The notes below the pieces were generated by a model. It searched no databases. It saw only the letters and a program-made list of their open reading frames with translations, and was not told the origin of the DNA. From assembly GCF_023091745.1 (NCBI RefSeq), contig NC_068925.1:71799085-71863084 (forward strand): a DNA stretch of 64,000 nucleotides. Direction: 5' to 3'. Each line of letters opens with the position of its first letter. The first letter of the stretch is position 1. The position numbers and the translations under genes were made by a program. The DNA comes from Budorcas taxicolor. Taxonomy: Eukaryota; Chordata; Mammalia; Artiodactyla; Bovidae. Below, in pieces: positions 44,430 to 56,493 of the stretch.

Positions 44430-44710
44430 TTGTGACAAGTCAATAAGATTTTATTCTCTCACATAAAAGTTCCAGTGGTAGGCCATCCAGGGAGTTATCC
44501 AAAGCCAAGATCCTTCCAACTTTCTGGTTCATCATTTCCAGAGTGTGGCCTTCAGCTTTGTGGTCCAAAGTGGAGTGGATACTCATGGCCCAACCATTAT
44601 GCCCACACTCCGGGCAGGAGGGAGGAGGAGAGAAGAGCATACCCATTTCTTTAAAGAGACTTCCTAGAAGTTTTGCACCAGAAGTAGTTTTCAAAGTGTT
44701 TACAACATGG
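44430..44710. repeat. old mammalian repeat, same family as 19900-20180
   Basis: ttttattctctcacataaaa, gttccagtggtaggccatcc and gtccaaagtggagtg follow the same order as that ancient family. Name uncertain. Confidence 0.4.
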
Positions 44711-44756
44711 ATTTTGACTAATCAGAATGGATGCCCTCCATCAACGACCGGTGGTC

Positions 44757-44862
44757 CAGAATTCTTGCCTGAGAATCCCGTGGACAGTGGAGCCTGGCGG
44801 GCTACAGTTCATAGGGTAGCAAAGACTTGGACCCAACTGAAGCAACTTAGCATGTACACTCA
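44757..44862 (+). mobile_element. Bov-tA/BovA SINE fragment, 5'-truncated
   Basis: Starts within the body (ccagaattcttgcctgagaa) and ends with the tail caactgaagcaacttagc. Confidence 0.85.
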
Positions 44863-46297
44863 AACGCAGGTGATACACACACACATGGACACAGAGATGT
44901 ACAGTATTATCTATAAAATGTTTGAAAAGTCTCAATCTGAAACCCATTTGGCCTCAGGGTTTTGGATACATTCCAATGTGCTTGGGACATTCTGGTTTAC
45001 CCTTGTCTTGGTGAAATTTTTAACAGCTCTCCCAGGTTTCACTTTTACAACTGCCCAGTTTGGATGGTAAATGATAGGGTCAACCTCTGGATAGGGGATT
45101 GCGAACCTGTACAAACTAAGCTCTCGAAAAATGGCAGTAGAGCTCCTGTAGTGCCTATTGATGTATGCAAATATACTACAGTGTTTCTTCAAGCAACAAT
45201 TCAGTTCCTCACAGCTAGACAATACCTGCCTGCCGTTTTTGGCTCCTTTCTCCATGAAATGGCATCCACAATGGCATGGCAGTCAGTTTCATTCCAGCAC
45301 CTCTCAGAGCACAGTCTTGGATGCAATGAGCACTAAATCAAGGCAATATTCTGAATCAGGAGAATGAATAGCATTTTCTGAACCTTCACAGACCTTTCTT
45401 TCTTCATCCCTGGTGAAGTTAAAAAAAAAAAGGTCTAGAGACGACTGTGCAGCAGCGTCCCACAGGCGAGATGCCCCCTCCCCGTGGCGGAGGTGCAGGG
45501 AGAACGGCCGAGAAGAACAGCCTTTTCCTGATTTCGCTCATTGTTCTCCGGTCTCTTGGCCAGGATCTCGACTGTGAGCAGGGCCAGCCCTGGACGAAGC
45601 CGTAGAAGGCCCTTGTCTGTTTCCTTCACCCCACTCCCTAGGCATCCATGTACCCTCTTGGTCTTCCCCATTGCAAGGCACAGAGGACTGGTCCCCAGCT
45701 TGGCTGGTCTTCGCTTTTGTCTGGGATGTGCGTGTGAAGAGAGAATGCTGAGGCCAGCCCAGGGTCAGTGACTTGGGAGTCTGGCACCAAGCCCAGGAAT
45801 CTGTATTTGAACTAGTCCCCTGGTGATTCTGAAGAGCGGCCCAGCTTAAGAAACACAGACAGAGTGCAATGAGCAAGGACTTTGGAATCAGACAAAGCTG
45901 AGTTCAAATTTAACTGCTGCCGCTGTGGCCTGGGGCCCTACCTAAGCTTCTCTGAGTCTCAGTCTGCCCATCTGTAAAATGTGAAACTTCAGGAAAATGA
46001 TGTATTTCAAATTTGAAAGATGTTTCTCAGTTGAAAGTCTATTCTCAAATATAAAATCAGACACTCCCCAGGCAGCTCATTAACGCAAAGGGAGAAGGAT
46101 TCATTAACCTCATCATTGCTAAAAAATGAATCGGCTTATGCCTACCTCCCACCCTGTCCATCCAGGAGCGCAGAGGGCAGAGCTCGTGACCTCAATAATT
46201 GTGTCTCGGCTTGGCAGGTAGTATGCCGCCAACAAATATTTGTCAATTCCCTGCTTGATTTATTGTACTGGCTTACCCAGTTTCGGCTAAAGTCTTT
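44863..46297. other. unassigned intergenic DNA with one MIR
   Basis: 44930-45430 holds a 107-codon - strand frame (44932-45255) and a 124-codon + strand frame (44962-45336) and ends in an A-run at 45421-45431. I recognise neither protein. About 45885-46000 is a + strand MIR (cttctctgagtctcagtctg, cccatctgtaaaatgtg). Nothing else is recognised. Confidence 0.45.
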
Positions 46298-46313
46298 AAG
46301 AATCTAGTTCTTG

Positions 46314-46536
46314 GGACTTCTGCTGGTGGTCCAGTGGTTGAGAATCTATTTTGCAAGGCAGGGGACTCGGGTTTGGTCCCGGGTCAAGGAACTAAGGCCC
46401 CATTTGCCACAACCAGAGGGTCCACGGGCTGCAACAAAAGATCCCACCTGCCACAGCCAAGACCTGATACAGTTGAATAATAAACAAACAAGAATAATAA
46501 TAAGCAAAGTGTTGACTAATAATAAACAAACAAAAC
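46314..46536 (+). mobile_element. CHR-type tRNA-Glu SINE with A-rich tail
   Basis: Head ggacttctgctggtggtcc, box-B-like gggtttggtcccgggtc and a long AATAATAAACAAAC tail. Target duplication aagaatctagttcttg at 46298-46313 and aagaatcttgctcttg at 46537-46552, two mismatches in 16. Confidence 0.9.
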
Positions 46537-46552
46537 AAGAATCTTGCTCTTG

Positions 46553-48952
46553 GTAGTGGGGGAAACATGGCGGGAGAGAGGTGAACTATGGGATTAGGTA
46601 ATATTTTATAGTTGGATTTTTGTTATTTCTGCAGGACTTGTGGCAGTATGGCTTAATGAGAGCGGAGAGTCTTTAGAATCTGCTGGACTGGCCTTCAGAT
46701 CTTAACCTTCCCCGTACTGTCAGGACAAACTAAGCTCTCAGTGGATCAACACAGCAAATGTTTACCTCGCCCAAGTCAGAGGGCAGGGCGAAGGGTGCTC
46801 TGCTCCATGTAGTCACGCAGGGAGCAAATTCCTCCCATTTTCACAGCTTCGCAGTGCCCTGGGTCATCCAGATAGTGATGGGAAAGGGCATGAATAGACC
46901 AAGGACCAGAAGTGGCAAAATCATTTCTGTCCCTATTTCACTGGCCAGAATTCAGTGATGTGATCAGCCTAATTGCAAGATGACCAAGGAAATAGTGTAA
47001 GACATACCTAGAAAGAAAAAGAGCAAATGGATACCCATGAGCAGTAGAAAGTTCTGCCAAAACCATTCATCAGCTGTGTGACCTTAGACAAATGCCTTAA
47101 ACTTTCAGCCTTAGTTTCCTCATCTGTACAATGGGAGTGATACATGTCCCCTGGGACAGCTGAAGACTTAAAAGATGCACATAGCATGCTTGATACACAG
47201 TGTGCCCTTCCCTTTGAAATATATGGAAGAGCATGTTTTCTTTTCTCTGAGTAACCCCAAATACTGAATGGTTGAAAGCTGGCCTTCAGCAAACTTCCTA
47301 CCTAGTTAGGGGCACACAGAAAACACAGCTCCTCTCTCCTGGAGTGGCAGGTTCAGTTTGGGTTATCTCCTTTCAGGGAAGCAGTGAGGTGGTCCCTGAA
47401 TCTTGGGGAAGTTTGTGTTAAGGTCTTTTCACAACATGTGTTGAGAGTTTGCTGGAGTATTACCTTCACAACCAGAAACATCTGTACTCTGATTACCTGG
47501 AGGAAAGAACCAGAAGGAAATGACTTCTATGGCAGCATCGAACAGTTATGTTAATATATGGGAAAACATTCTCATGAAGCTTAGCAGACTGGTGGAAAGA
47601 TTTTGGACAAAAAACTTTTCTTGAAATCTTCAAGAAGACGCCGGTTTCTACCTTTTGGACTCACTCAGCACATCCCAGCCTAGGGGCAGAAGAATGGAAG
47701 GTGTTGCTTCTGGGGCCACTTCATTCTCTCCTGTCCTTTCTTGGAGGGGTCTCCCTCTCCCTGTAAATGAGGTACCTAAGGCTTTGTGCCTGAGTTGACC
47801 TATCCCAGAGCTATCCTCTGAGGCCTTTTTTATAGGAATATCCAGACTGCTGCCTGGCCAGATTCCAGAACATTCTGTTCACTTGACCAGCCATAGCCAA
47901 CGAGGACAAGTAGAAGAGGGTTAATGTAGGAGATGCAAGAAGAGAGGAGAATATCAGAGTGTTGTCAGGGGGAGCAGGATGTAAATAGTGCCTCATTTCA
48001 AAGATGCTGCAATGCCCTGCGTGCCCTGCCCTCCAGCATCGAGTGGTTTTGGCAGGGCATGGGGCTGAACCAGAGCTTGCAGCCAAGAGAGGAGAGGCGG
48101 GGAAGGCTTGGCAGCTAGATGCTTTCTCTTCCTCTGACTTTTGCTGGGTCACTTAGTAACGACATAGAACCCAGACTGCTCCTTCCTCCGAATGACTTCC
48201 AGCTGCACCCCTCCCCAAACCCCAACTCAGGACACTCTATTTTTAATTTTCTCTTGGGAAGTGGATTCCAAAATTTCCCTACAGTCTTCTGTCTTCTCGT
48301 CAGGGAGCCGCTGATTTCCAGTAAATCCAGGGTCACATAGCTTTCTATATTCATTTGCATTCGGTTTGCATAAATTAGCATGCCACCAAAGCAACCCAGG
48401 GAATCAATGCAGAAGGACTCCTGCTCTACAGTGGAGGAGTGCAAAGGCAGCCACCTCCCCTGAGAGAGTGCAGCAGCCCTGACTTGTAGCAGGAAGTTCT
48501 GGCATCTCGCAGATCCGCAGATCCCCATCTTGGGCCCACCGAGAGCTCTATCAGTGTTTTTCTTGTTTCCTGGACCTTGAAGCTTCATCCTCAAATGTGT
48601 TGGCATCCAAGGGAGGGGATTCAAGTCACATAAGGGGGGTGGCTGGCCAGTGGGAGGAGGGATTCTAGGATATGAGTAAAGGCAGAAAGGAATGAAGCTG
48701 TGGGCAGGAGTTGGGAGCAGAGACAGAGCTTCTCAGTGGAGATGGAGCCAGCTCATGGGGAGGGGACGAAGACGAGAGGAAGAAGGAGCAAGAGTGGGTG
48801 AGTGAACGCAGGCAGGTTGGTGGCAAGTACTGCCCGGCCAGTCAGAATGGTGCACAGCAGACATTTGTTATGTAGCAAATGAACGGTCCTAAGAGCATGA
48901 GGCTGGGCAGCTTTCCCAGGGGCCATTTCCCTCCTCTCTTGCCAGAAAGGTG
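46553..48952. other. intergenic DNA with one MIR
   Basis: About 47050-47195 is a + strand MIR (gctgtgtgaccttagacaaa, gtttcctcatctgtacaatg). I recognise no gene in the rest; the 169-codon - strand frame at 48115-48624 has no known domain and no splice or poly(A) context that I can see. Confidence 0.5.
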
Positions 48953-49303
48953 TTCAGTTCAGTTCAGTCGCTCAGTCATGTCTGACTCTTTGTGACCCCA
49001 TGGACTGCAGCACGCCAGGCCTCCCTGTCCATCACCAGCTCTTGGAGCTTACTCAAACTCATGTCTATCGAGTCAGTGATGCCATCCAACCATCTCATCT
49101 TCTGTCATCCCCTTCTCCTCCCATCTTTGATCTTTCCCAGCATCAGGGTCTTTTCCAATGAGTCAGTTCTTTGCATCAGGTGGGCAAAGTATTGGCATTT
49201 CAGCTTCAGCATCAGTTCTTGCAATGAATACTCAGGACTGATTTCCTTTAGGATTGGCTGGTTGGATCTCTTTGCAGCCCAAGGGACTCTCAAGAATCTT
49301 CTC
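48953..49303 (-). mobile_element. BovB LINE 3' end, 5'-truncated
   Basis: 350 bases from the tail (ttcagttcagttcagtcgc) to caagaatcttctc. The RT C-terminus is read at 49105-49341 in part. Confidence 0.9.
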
Positions 49304-50442
49304 GTTGGACTAGGGTTTCTTGCTGGGGTCTGGAAAGTCATCCCTTGAGTGTCGGAGGTGTCACAGCCTGAAAATGCAGGTGACAGCAGGACAGGATTTG
49401 GGGTTATTTTTCTAGAAGGAACATGCTACCCCACCCACTCACTTCCCCAGGGGCCCCAACACTCCTGAGCCTGCATGAAGGGTGCTGCCTGTGGCAGAGG
49501 AACAAGGGAGATGAAGTGTTCCCAAAGCCCGGGGGAGGCTGGTCCCTGGTGTAGTACCCACTGTTCTAAGCACCAGGGATGGTTCTAAGCCACAGAGCTC
49601 ATTGACTGCTGGCTCTAGGCTGGCCACTCCACAGTGGCGGGTCTGGTATCTTCTAAGGCCATACAGTCCATGGAGTTAGCCCATGGTGGAGTCCAGGGTC
49701 AGACCCCTGGGGATTTAAGCCTGGCTCCACCACTGGGGGTCCTGGGTAAGTTATTTGAACTCATCTGTGCTTCAGTTTCTTCATCTGAAAAGGGGGAATA
49801 ATATTGTCTACTTCACAGAGTTGTGGATAAAGAACTAAACACAATAATCCCTAGAGTCCTTCGAACAGCAGCTGCTGGAGAGGAAGGACTTGAGCGATCT
49901 TACCATCATTATACAAGGAAGCCCCAAGGAAGAGGCAACGAGAAAGATTGCAGAACTCGGAGGGAAACATGGAGTGGGTTCCCAGTTTTTTGGCCCTACG
50001 CCCAGGGCAGCAGCTGCTCCTAAAAGTTCTACCCAGCCACAGCAGCAGGCCGTGTGGATGCGGGCCAGGCACGGGCTCTGGTCAACCACGGGCTTGGAAA
50101 TGACACTGTTAGCTGATGGTGGTTCCCTTTTTCTCTCTCCAGGAGGTGGGTATGGAGGAAAGGAAACTGTTCCTTTATTTGTTTGGCAGGAAGGAGACAT
50201 GGACTGGAGAAAGGGACCCCAGCAAAAAAGAAAGACACGGGACCCTCCATGACTCGTGCTGACCACTCTTAGTAGAGGGCCCCTGGGGAGGGTCTGGCAT
50301 CGCAGGGAGACACCACAATATTAACGGTGTCTCTCTATGTCCTGGGCCTCCCATCAGTGAGAGCTGGCAGAGAGCTGCTGGGAGGACGGGTGGAGGGACT
50401 ATGGAAGGTCACTGTTGTGCTTGGATGCAGGAAAATAATGAA
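49304..50442. other. intergenic DNA with one MIR
   Basis: About 49690-49850 is a + strand MIR (gggtaagttatttgaactc, cagtttcttcatctgaaaag). Open frames at 49835-50266 overlap on both strands with no domain. Confidence 0.5.
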
Positions 50443-50790
50443 TGATTTTAAGCTATGGTGTTGGAGAAGACTCTTGAGGGTCCCTTGGACTGCAAGGAGG
50501 TCAAACCAGTCCATCCTAAAGGAGATCAGCCCTGAATATTCATTGGAAGGACTGATGCTGAAGCTGAAGCTCCAATACTTTGGCCACCTGATGCGAAGAG
50601 ATGAATCATTGGCAAAAAACCCTGATGCTGGCAAAGATTGAAGGCGGGAGGAGAAGGGGACAACAGAGGATGAGATGGTTGGATGGCATCACCGACTCAA
50701 TGGACATGAGTTTGACCAACCTCTGGTAGATGGTGATGGACATGGAAGCCTGGCATGCTGCAAAGAGTTGGACATGACTGGGTGACTAAG
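50443..50790 (+). mobile_element. BovB LINE 3' end, 5'-truncated
   Basis: Starts near gattttaagctatggtgttg and runs to the tail. Imperfect target duplication aataatgaatga (50434-50445) and aataaatgaatgg (about 50798-50810). Confidence 0.9.
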
Positions 50791-50929
50791 GAACAACAAT
50801 AAATGAATGGACTGGTGACTGTAAATCTTTATAACAAACATTCCTGGAGCCCTTCATATGAGCCAAGCTCTGTGCTGTACCTGGGGACCCAGAAACAGTA
50901 AGACTGGCCACCTCTCTAAAGGAGGTTAT

Positions 50930-51395
50930 CAGTTCAGTTCAGTTCAGTCACTCAGTCATGTCCGACTCCTTGCAACCCCATGAATTGCAGCACTCCAGGC
51001 CTCCCTGTCCATCACCAACTCCTGGAGTTCACTCAAACTCACGTCCATCAAGTCCGTGATGCCATCCAGCCATCTCATCCTCGGTTGTCCCCTTCTCCTC
51101 CTGCCCCTAATCCGTCACAGCATCAGAGTCTTTTCCAACGCGTCAGTTCTTCACATGAGGTGGCCAAAGTACTGGAGTTTCAGCTTTAGCATCATTCCTT
51201 CCAAAGAAATCCCAGGGCTGATCTCCTTCAGAATGGACTGATTGGATCTCCTTGCAGTCCAAGGGACTCTCAAGAGTCTTCTCCAACACCACAGTTCAAA
51301 ACATCAGTTCTTCGGTGCTCAGCCTTCTTCACAGTCCAACTCTCACATCCATACATGACCACAGGAAAAACCATAGCCTTGACTAGACGGACCTT
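50930..51395 (-). mobile_element. BovB LINE 3' end, 5'-truncated
   Basis: Clean copy with target duplication aggaggttat at 50920-50929 and 51396-51405. It is in opposite orientation to the copy at 50443-50790. Confidence 0.95.
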
Positions 51396-51405
51396 AGGAG
51401 GTTAT

Positions 51406-51565
51406 GAAGTGAAGTGAAGTGAAGTCTCTCAGTCGTGTCCGACTCTTTGCGACCCCATGGACTGTAACCTACCAAGCTCCTCTGTCCATGGGATTTTCCA
51501 GGCAATAGTACTGGAGTGGATTGCCATTTCCTTCTCCAGGGGATCTTCCCGACCCAGGGCTATAC
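51406..51565 (-). mobile_element. Bov-tA/BovA SINE, 5'-truncated
   Basis: Tail is a GAAGT repeat (51406-51423) that begins exactly at the end of the BovB target duplication; body runs to ttcccgacccagggc. The tRNA-like head is missing. Confidence 0.85.
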
Positions 51566-51601
51566 CAATTAAAAGAATTAGTTCAATCCTTTCTTCTCAA
51601 C

Positions 51602-51812
51602 GGGCTTCCTTGGTGGTTCAGACACTAAAGAATCTGCCTGGAATGTGGGAGACCTGGGTTTGACTGCTGAGTTGAGAAGTTCCCCTGGAGAAGAAAATGG
51701 CAACTCACTCCAGTATTCTTGCCTGCAGAATTGCACAGATGGAGGAGCCTGGTGGGCTACAGTCCACGGGGTTGCAAAGAGTCAGACACGACTGAGCGAT
51801 TGACACTTCTTG
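51602..51812 (+). mobile_element. Bov-tA SINE
   Basis: Head gggcttccttggtggttcag, body cactccagtattcttgcctg and tail gacacgactgagcgattg. Confidence 0.9.
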
Positions 51813-53194
51813 ACAGGATACTGCACAGATACCATTTCTCCCTCCGCTCCAGGCACGCAGATGGCCTTGGGGGTGACTCACTGTTAACCTAAAGTGACTT
51901 AGCTCATTAGGTGTTGCCTAAGGTGACTTCCCTGACAGCACACCCATTCTCACTCTCAGTTTCTCACCGACTCACAGAGCTGCTCTCTGTGGCCAAAAGC
52001 ACTGGACTGGTGAGTTACACAAAGTCCCTAGCTGGCTGTTCTCCGTGTCATTACTATTCAGAACCCAGAGCAGTGTGCCAGCCCCTTTTTTTCCCCAGCT
52101 CTTGCTCTTCTCTCAATATCCAGCTGCTAATATGCTATGGGATGTCTGGTGGTCCTGCCTGGGATCCATACTCCAGGCCCCAGACTCCCCTTGTTTGGAG
52201 TGAACAGAGGAAATTGACTTTAATGTAACAGAGTTGCTATCTCTCGGGCCTGGCCTTAAGAGTTAAGTCTTGTTTTATGTCATTTCTGATTTATCCTCAG
52301 CCTGATTTCAGTCATCGTCAGCCTAAGTTAGATCCTGGGGGCCTAGAAAATTTCAAAACTGGCTGCTAGTTGATTCTTGAATTCAGGGAATTCTTGGACT
52401 TTGGGATCAAAAGGGGCTACTTATGTCTGGAGTACAAGGCAGTGGTTGGAGGGAGGCTGGTTGTGTGGATCCCAACATGCTGCATCTGTGATCACCCCTT
52501 CCCCATTCATCTCTAAAGGCTGAGACCCAGGCCAGGGCTGGGACAGCTCTCTCTGAGCACAGAGACCTGCCAGCATTGATTTCACTCCTGAACCAAGAGG
52601 CCAAAAGGACATTGTGATGGTAAGGCACTGAACGTGAAACAGAAAACCAGAGACTTTAGTTTCAGGAAGTCCGAAATGGAAAGCAAGTGTTGCCATTCTT
52701 TGAGACCCATTGTAGGCTATCTTTTGTGCTGTGCTAGCCAGAACTCTGCTATTTACTTGAAGTTGGATCTTGGGAAAGCCCCTTTCTTCTGTAGGCCTCA
52801 ACTTCCTCATCTGTAAAGTGCGCATAGGATTAGCCAAGCTCCTTCTGGGCTTGACCTGCTGTGGCTCTAGGTGCTCCAGTAATCTGTCCCTCAGAGGCCA
52901 AAGAGCTTGAAGGCATGTGAAGAGAGATAGGGAGGAAGGGACTAAGAAAGGTCCAGCAAGAGTCAATGTGAGTTGCAGTAACTGAAAGGGGAAAGGAAGA
53001 GAGGGGGGTAAGACAATCAAGTGAAAATGGGGCAGGGGGAAGAGCATAAGAGGAGGGGATAGGTGGTCTCAGCACGGTGGCCTCAGGGCTCCTCAGGCAG
53101 GATGTGCCTGAGGAGCAGGTTTACTTTGTTGGGAAGGGCGTGGGGTGGGAGTGGCAGACTCTAATCCCCAAAGAGGGCCCCGGTGATATTGCCA
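51813..53194. other. intergenic DNA with one MIR
   Basis: About 52740-52850 is a + strand MIR (gggaaagcccctttcttctg, aacttcctcatctgtaaag). The 208-codon - strand frame at 52421-53047 has no recognisable domain and crosses the MIR. Confidence 0.5.
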
Positions 53195-54165
53195 CCGCCC
53201 CATGTTCTTTTTCACTGTGAGCTTCCCATTTCCTTATCAAGAGGCGGAGTCTAGTTGCTCTCCCTTTAAATCTGGCCTGGCCTTATGACTTGGTTGTAAC
53301 CACAGAATGTAGTAGAAGTTAGGCTGGGTTGCTTCTGAGGCTCATTCAGAAGTAGCTTCCACTGTTATGCCCAGAGTCCGAGTCCCCAAAACTGAGAGAA
53401 TAAGATGTCCACAGCAATGCAAAAGCATGAAGGGGTTTTATTTCTAGCTCGAGTTAGGGCTCCGCCATGTCCAACGCAGTGGAGTGGAGCAAGGAGCCCC
53501 GAGCCCAGATTTGCAGCAGTATTTATAGGTTTTAGAACAGAGAGTCGGCAAGGGCTGATTGGCTGCAGGAGTTTCCTAGTATTTACTAATTGGCTAATCT
53601 TTATTGGCTGCAGGGGTTTCCTGGTATTTACTAATTGGCTATTGGCTGCAGGGGGATGTCTTTTAATTCCTGATAAACTCAAACCAGGTTACGGGGAGTA
53701 TGCTGATTAGACAAGTCCTGGCATCCGCGGGGATGACCTCACTGGGCAATGACTCAGCCTTTCCCGTGAGTCCTACCTTAGTCCCTGAAGCCTATCATGG
53801 CGTTTGTTAGGTCCCAACACCACTTGGTTATCTTGGGCACTTGATCTGAGGGAAGCCATCTGACTGCCTGAGACCATCATGCTAGAGAGGCCACATGTAG
53901 GCATTCCCATTGACCAGTTCCAGCTGAGTCCCACCTTCTAGCATATCCCTCAAGTCACCAGACTTGTGAACGGTGCTACCTTTGACTCTCCAGGCCAGAC
54001 TACTTGTCAACCTCGCTTGATACCACAAGAAGTGGAAGATTCACCCTGCTGAGCCCTGCCCATATTCCTCATGTAGAAGAATCTGGGAGATATAAGAAAA
54101 TGACTGTTGTTTCAAGCCACAAAGATTTGGGGTAGTTTGTTATAAGGCAAAAAGTACTAGAATGA
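53195..54165 (+). mobile_element. MLT1-like LTR, split by a younger LTR
   Basis: The right arm (53820-54165) ends tgactgttgtttcaagccac, agatttggggtagtttgtta and aaaagtactagaatgag, the usual MLT1 3' end. The left arm (53195-53362) is joined across the inserted LTR by its target duplication. Limits are approximate. Confidence 0.6.
53363..53819 (-). mobile_element. solo endogenous retroviral LTR with tandem CCAAT repeats
   Basis: 457 bases with inverted ends (tgttatgccc at the left, gtcccaaca at the right, TG...CA in either reading). Target duplication ccac at 53359-53362 and 53820-53823. On the - strand the U3 holds five CCAAT words, a TATA box (tataaata, near 53520-53527) and AATAAA at 53442-53437 followed by a GT-rich end. 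A 4-base duplication suggests a gammaretrovirus-like (class I) element. No viral genes remain. Confidence 0.85.
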
Positions 54166-54197
54166 GATGATAGGAGATGTTTAAAAATGCAAACTCC

Positions 54198-54550
54198 CGG
54201 ACTTCCCTGGTGGTCCAGTGGCTAAGAATCCACCTGCCAATGCATGGGACACAGGTTCAACCCCTGGTTTAGGAAGATGCCACATGCCATGGAGCAGCTA
54301 AGTGCGCGCACCACAGCTTCTGAGCCTGCACTCTGGAGCCGGCAGGCTGCGACTTCCGAGCCCGCGGGTCACAGCTGCTGAAGCCCCTACACCCTGGAGC
54401 CTGAGCTCTGCAGCCAGAGAGGCCACCACAGTGAGAAGAGTAGCTGCACCGCAGTGAGGGGGCCCTGCTCGCTGCAACTAGAGAAGCCCGCAAGCGGCAG
54501 TGAGGACCCAGTGCAGCCACCTGTAAAGAAACACGTAGTAGATAAACCCC
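54198..54550 (+). mobile_element. CHR-type tRNA-Glu SINE, long form
   Basis: Head cggacttccctggtggtcca, box-B-like ggttcaacccctgg, then the CHR body with many GAGCC/GCAACTA repeats. Confidence 0.9.
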
Positions 54551-54599
54551 CTCAAAATGAAAAGCCCTTTGAGAAAAATCTTTTTAAATGTTTGAACAA

Positions 54600-55420
54600 G
54601 ACTTTTAAGAGTCCAGAGATGTGTGGAATTTCAAAATTAATTTGTAAACCAACTTTGAATTTTGCCTAGTAAGGACATTACAACAAACCTGCCATTTTCT
54701 GTAGGTCACCATATTGTATATTTTTAAGTATATTTTTATCATGAAAAAGGGAGAAAAGGCATTATATCCCAGCCGAAGGCTAAAATGAAAGCAATAAAAA
54801 GTATCCAGTATTGGCAAGGATATGGAACAACCAGGATTTTCATACATTTCTGGTGGAAATTGTTACTGTCATAGTCATTTTGGAAGGCAAATAGCTTGGC
54901 AGTATAATCAAAAGCTGAACATATGCGTATATTCAATTCCATTCCTAAGTTTATGCCCAACAGAAGTTTATATTTTTACCAAAAGATCTGTATATAAATG
55001 TTCATAGTAACACTATTTTCAATAGGTCAGAACTAATCATAACTCAAATCAACACAGAATGAGTAAATTATGGTCACACAATGGAATACTGTATAGCAGT
55101 GAAAATAAACGGATGATTGCCAGCAAAGTCATGGACAAAACTCATAAATATGATGTAAAGGGAAGGAAACCAGACGCAAAGAGTACACAGTATGTGATTC
55201 CACTGATGTAAAGTTGAAAAGCAAATGACATTCATCTATGGTGTTAGAAGCTAGGGTAGTGGTTACCCTTGAGCAACTGCAGGGTAGCATGTCCAGGGTT
55301 AGGGAGATGCTCTGATTCTTCACCAAGTGCTAATTTCATGGGATTGTTCATTTATGAAGCCTCATCCAGTGGAATGCTTACAATGATACACCTTTTGGTA
55401 TGAATGTTATAAATTGATCC
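54600..55420 (+). mobile_element. old L1 3' UTR fragment
   Basis: attggcaaggatatggaaca, tttctggtggaaattgttac, acaatggaatactgtatagc and acagtatgtgattccactga are typical of old L1 3' regions, all in order. Confidence 0.75.
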
Positions 55421-55607
55421 TTGAACAATAGGGGTTAGGAATCCCACTTTCCCTTTCCAGGTAAAAATCCGCATATAACTTTACAGTCAGCCCTCTGAAT
55501 TCACAGTTACGTATATGCGGGTTCACCCAACTGTGGATTGTGTTGTACTATAGTATGTATTCAGTAAAAAATTGAGTTGACCCGGGCAATTCAAACTCAT
55601 GTTGTGT
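55421..55607. mobile_element. short DNA-transposon MITE
   Basis: Inverted ends: ttgatccttgaacaatag near the start and caaactcatgttgtgtaaag near the end, with ccctctgaattcacag inside. This matches a common mammalian MITE whose exact name I do not recall. Confidence 0.5.
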
Positions 55608-56493
55608 AAAGCTTAACTGCACTTCAAAATAAAATGTTAAAAAACAAGGAGGCAGGACATGATCTCAAAGCAAAGGATAGATCTTCAAAAAGCTAATTTA
55701 GCTTTATAAGAAGTTTTATGAAAAGCAGTGTATTTGTTACTGTTTTTCTAATTTCTCCTTGAATCAGCATCAATTGTGTTATGGCAGGGTCCTGGGAATG
55801 TGACAGTGTCAGTGGGAAGAGGAAAGAGGGGTGACATGGTGAACATCAACCAAAGCTGTGGGGAGCAGGCCAGCTTTCAGGGGGCACATCTCAGCAGCTC
55901 CTGGCTGCTGCACTCACAGTCCACACTCAAGCTGTATCACTTACACGTACGTGCGTGCTTGTCTAGAAAGATGTCTCCCAGCCTTTCATAGGCCATGGCA
56001 TGTATAGAAGATGGCAACATTGGAATGGCACACTGGGGTAGCAGGTGGGGCTCCTGGCGGCCGAAGCCAATTGGCCTGGTCCTCCACGTGCTCCCAGGAG
56101 GAGGGGTATCAATACCTCGGCACACCTGTGGGGGGTAACATCCTCTAGAGAGTGTATGGGAAGCCATTGGCCTCCATTATTCATTTCACATGCTCTGAAC
56201 TGGCAAAGGGGGAGAGTCTGGGCTTCCATGGCCCTTCTGCTCCTGGAGAAACCAGCTCTGCACAGCCCTCACCCCTGCACTTCAGGTCCCACTTGCAGTC
56301 ATGAATATCATGGGGTTCAGAAGGGTTGAGCGACATTCTGGGTTCTCCTCTATGCTGTGACCTCACTTCTATTTCCAGCCTCATTTCCCACTGCACCCTC
56401 ATCCCACACCTCACCCTCTCTCCCAAGCACATCACACCCGGGGCACACTGTACTTGTCTGTCATCTGTGAACATTTCTTCAGTCCTCCTCTCT
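55608..56493. other. unassigned intergenic DNA
   Basis: First part (to about 55770) is A/T-rich, perhaps L1. No gene recognised in the remainder. Confidence 0.4.

Noticed and set aside
49835..50266. Exon of an unknown gene
   Set aside because: Overlapping frames on both strands without recognisable protein or splice sites.
52421..53047. 208-codon - strand frame
   Set aside because: Crosses a MIR and shows no domain, splice or promoter context.
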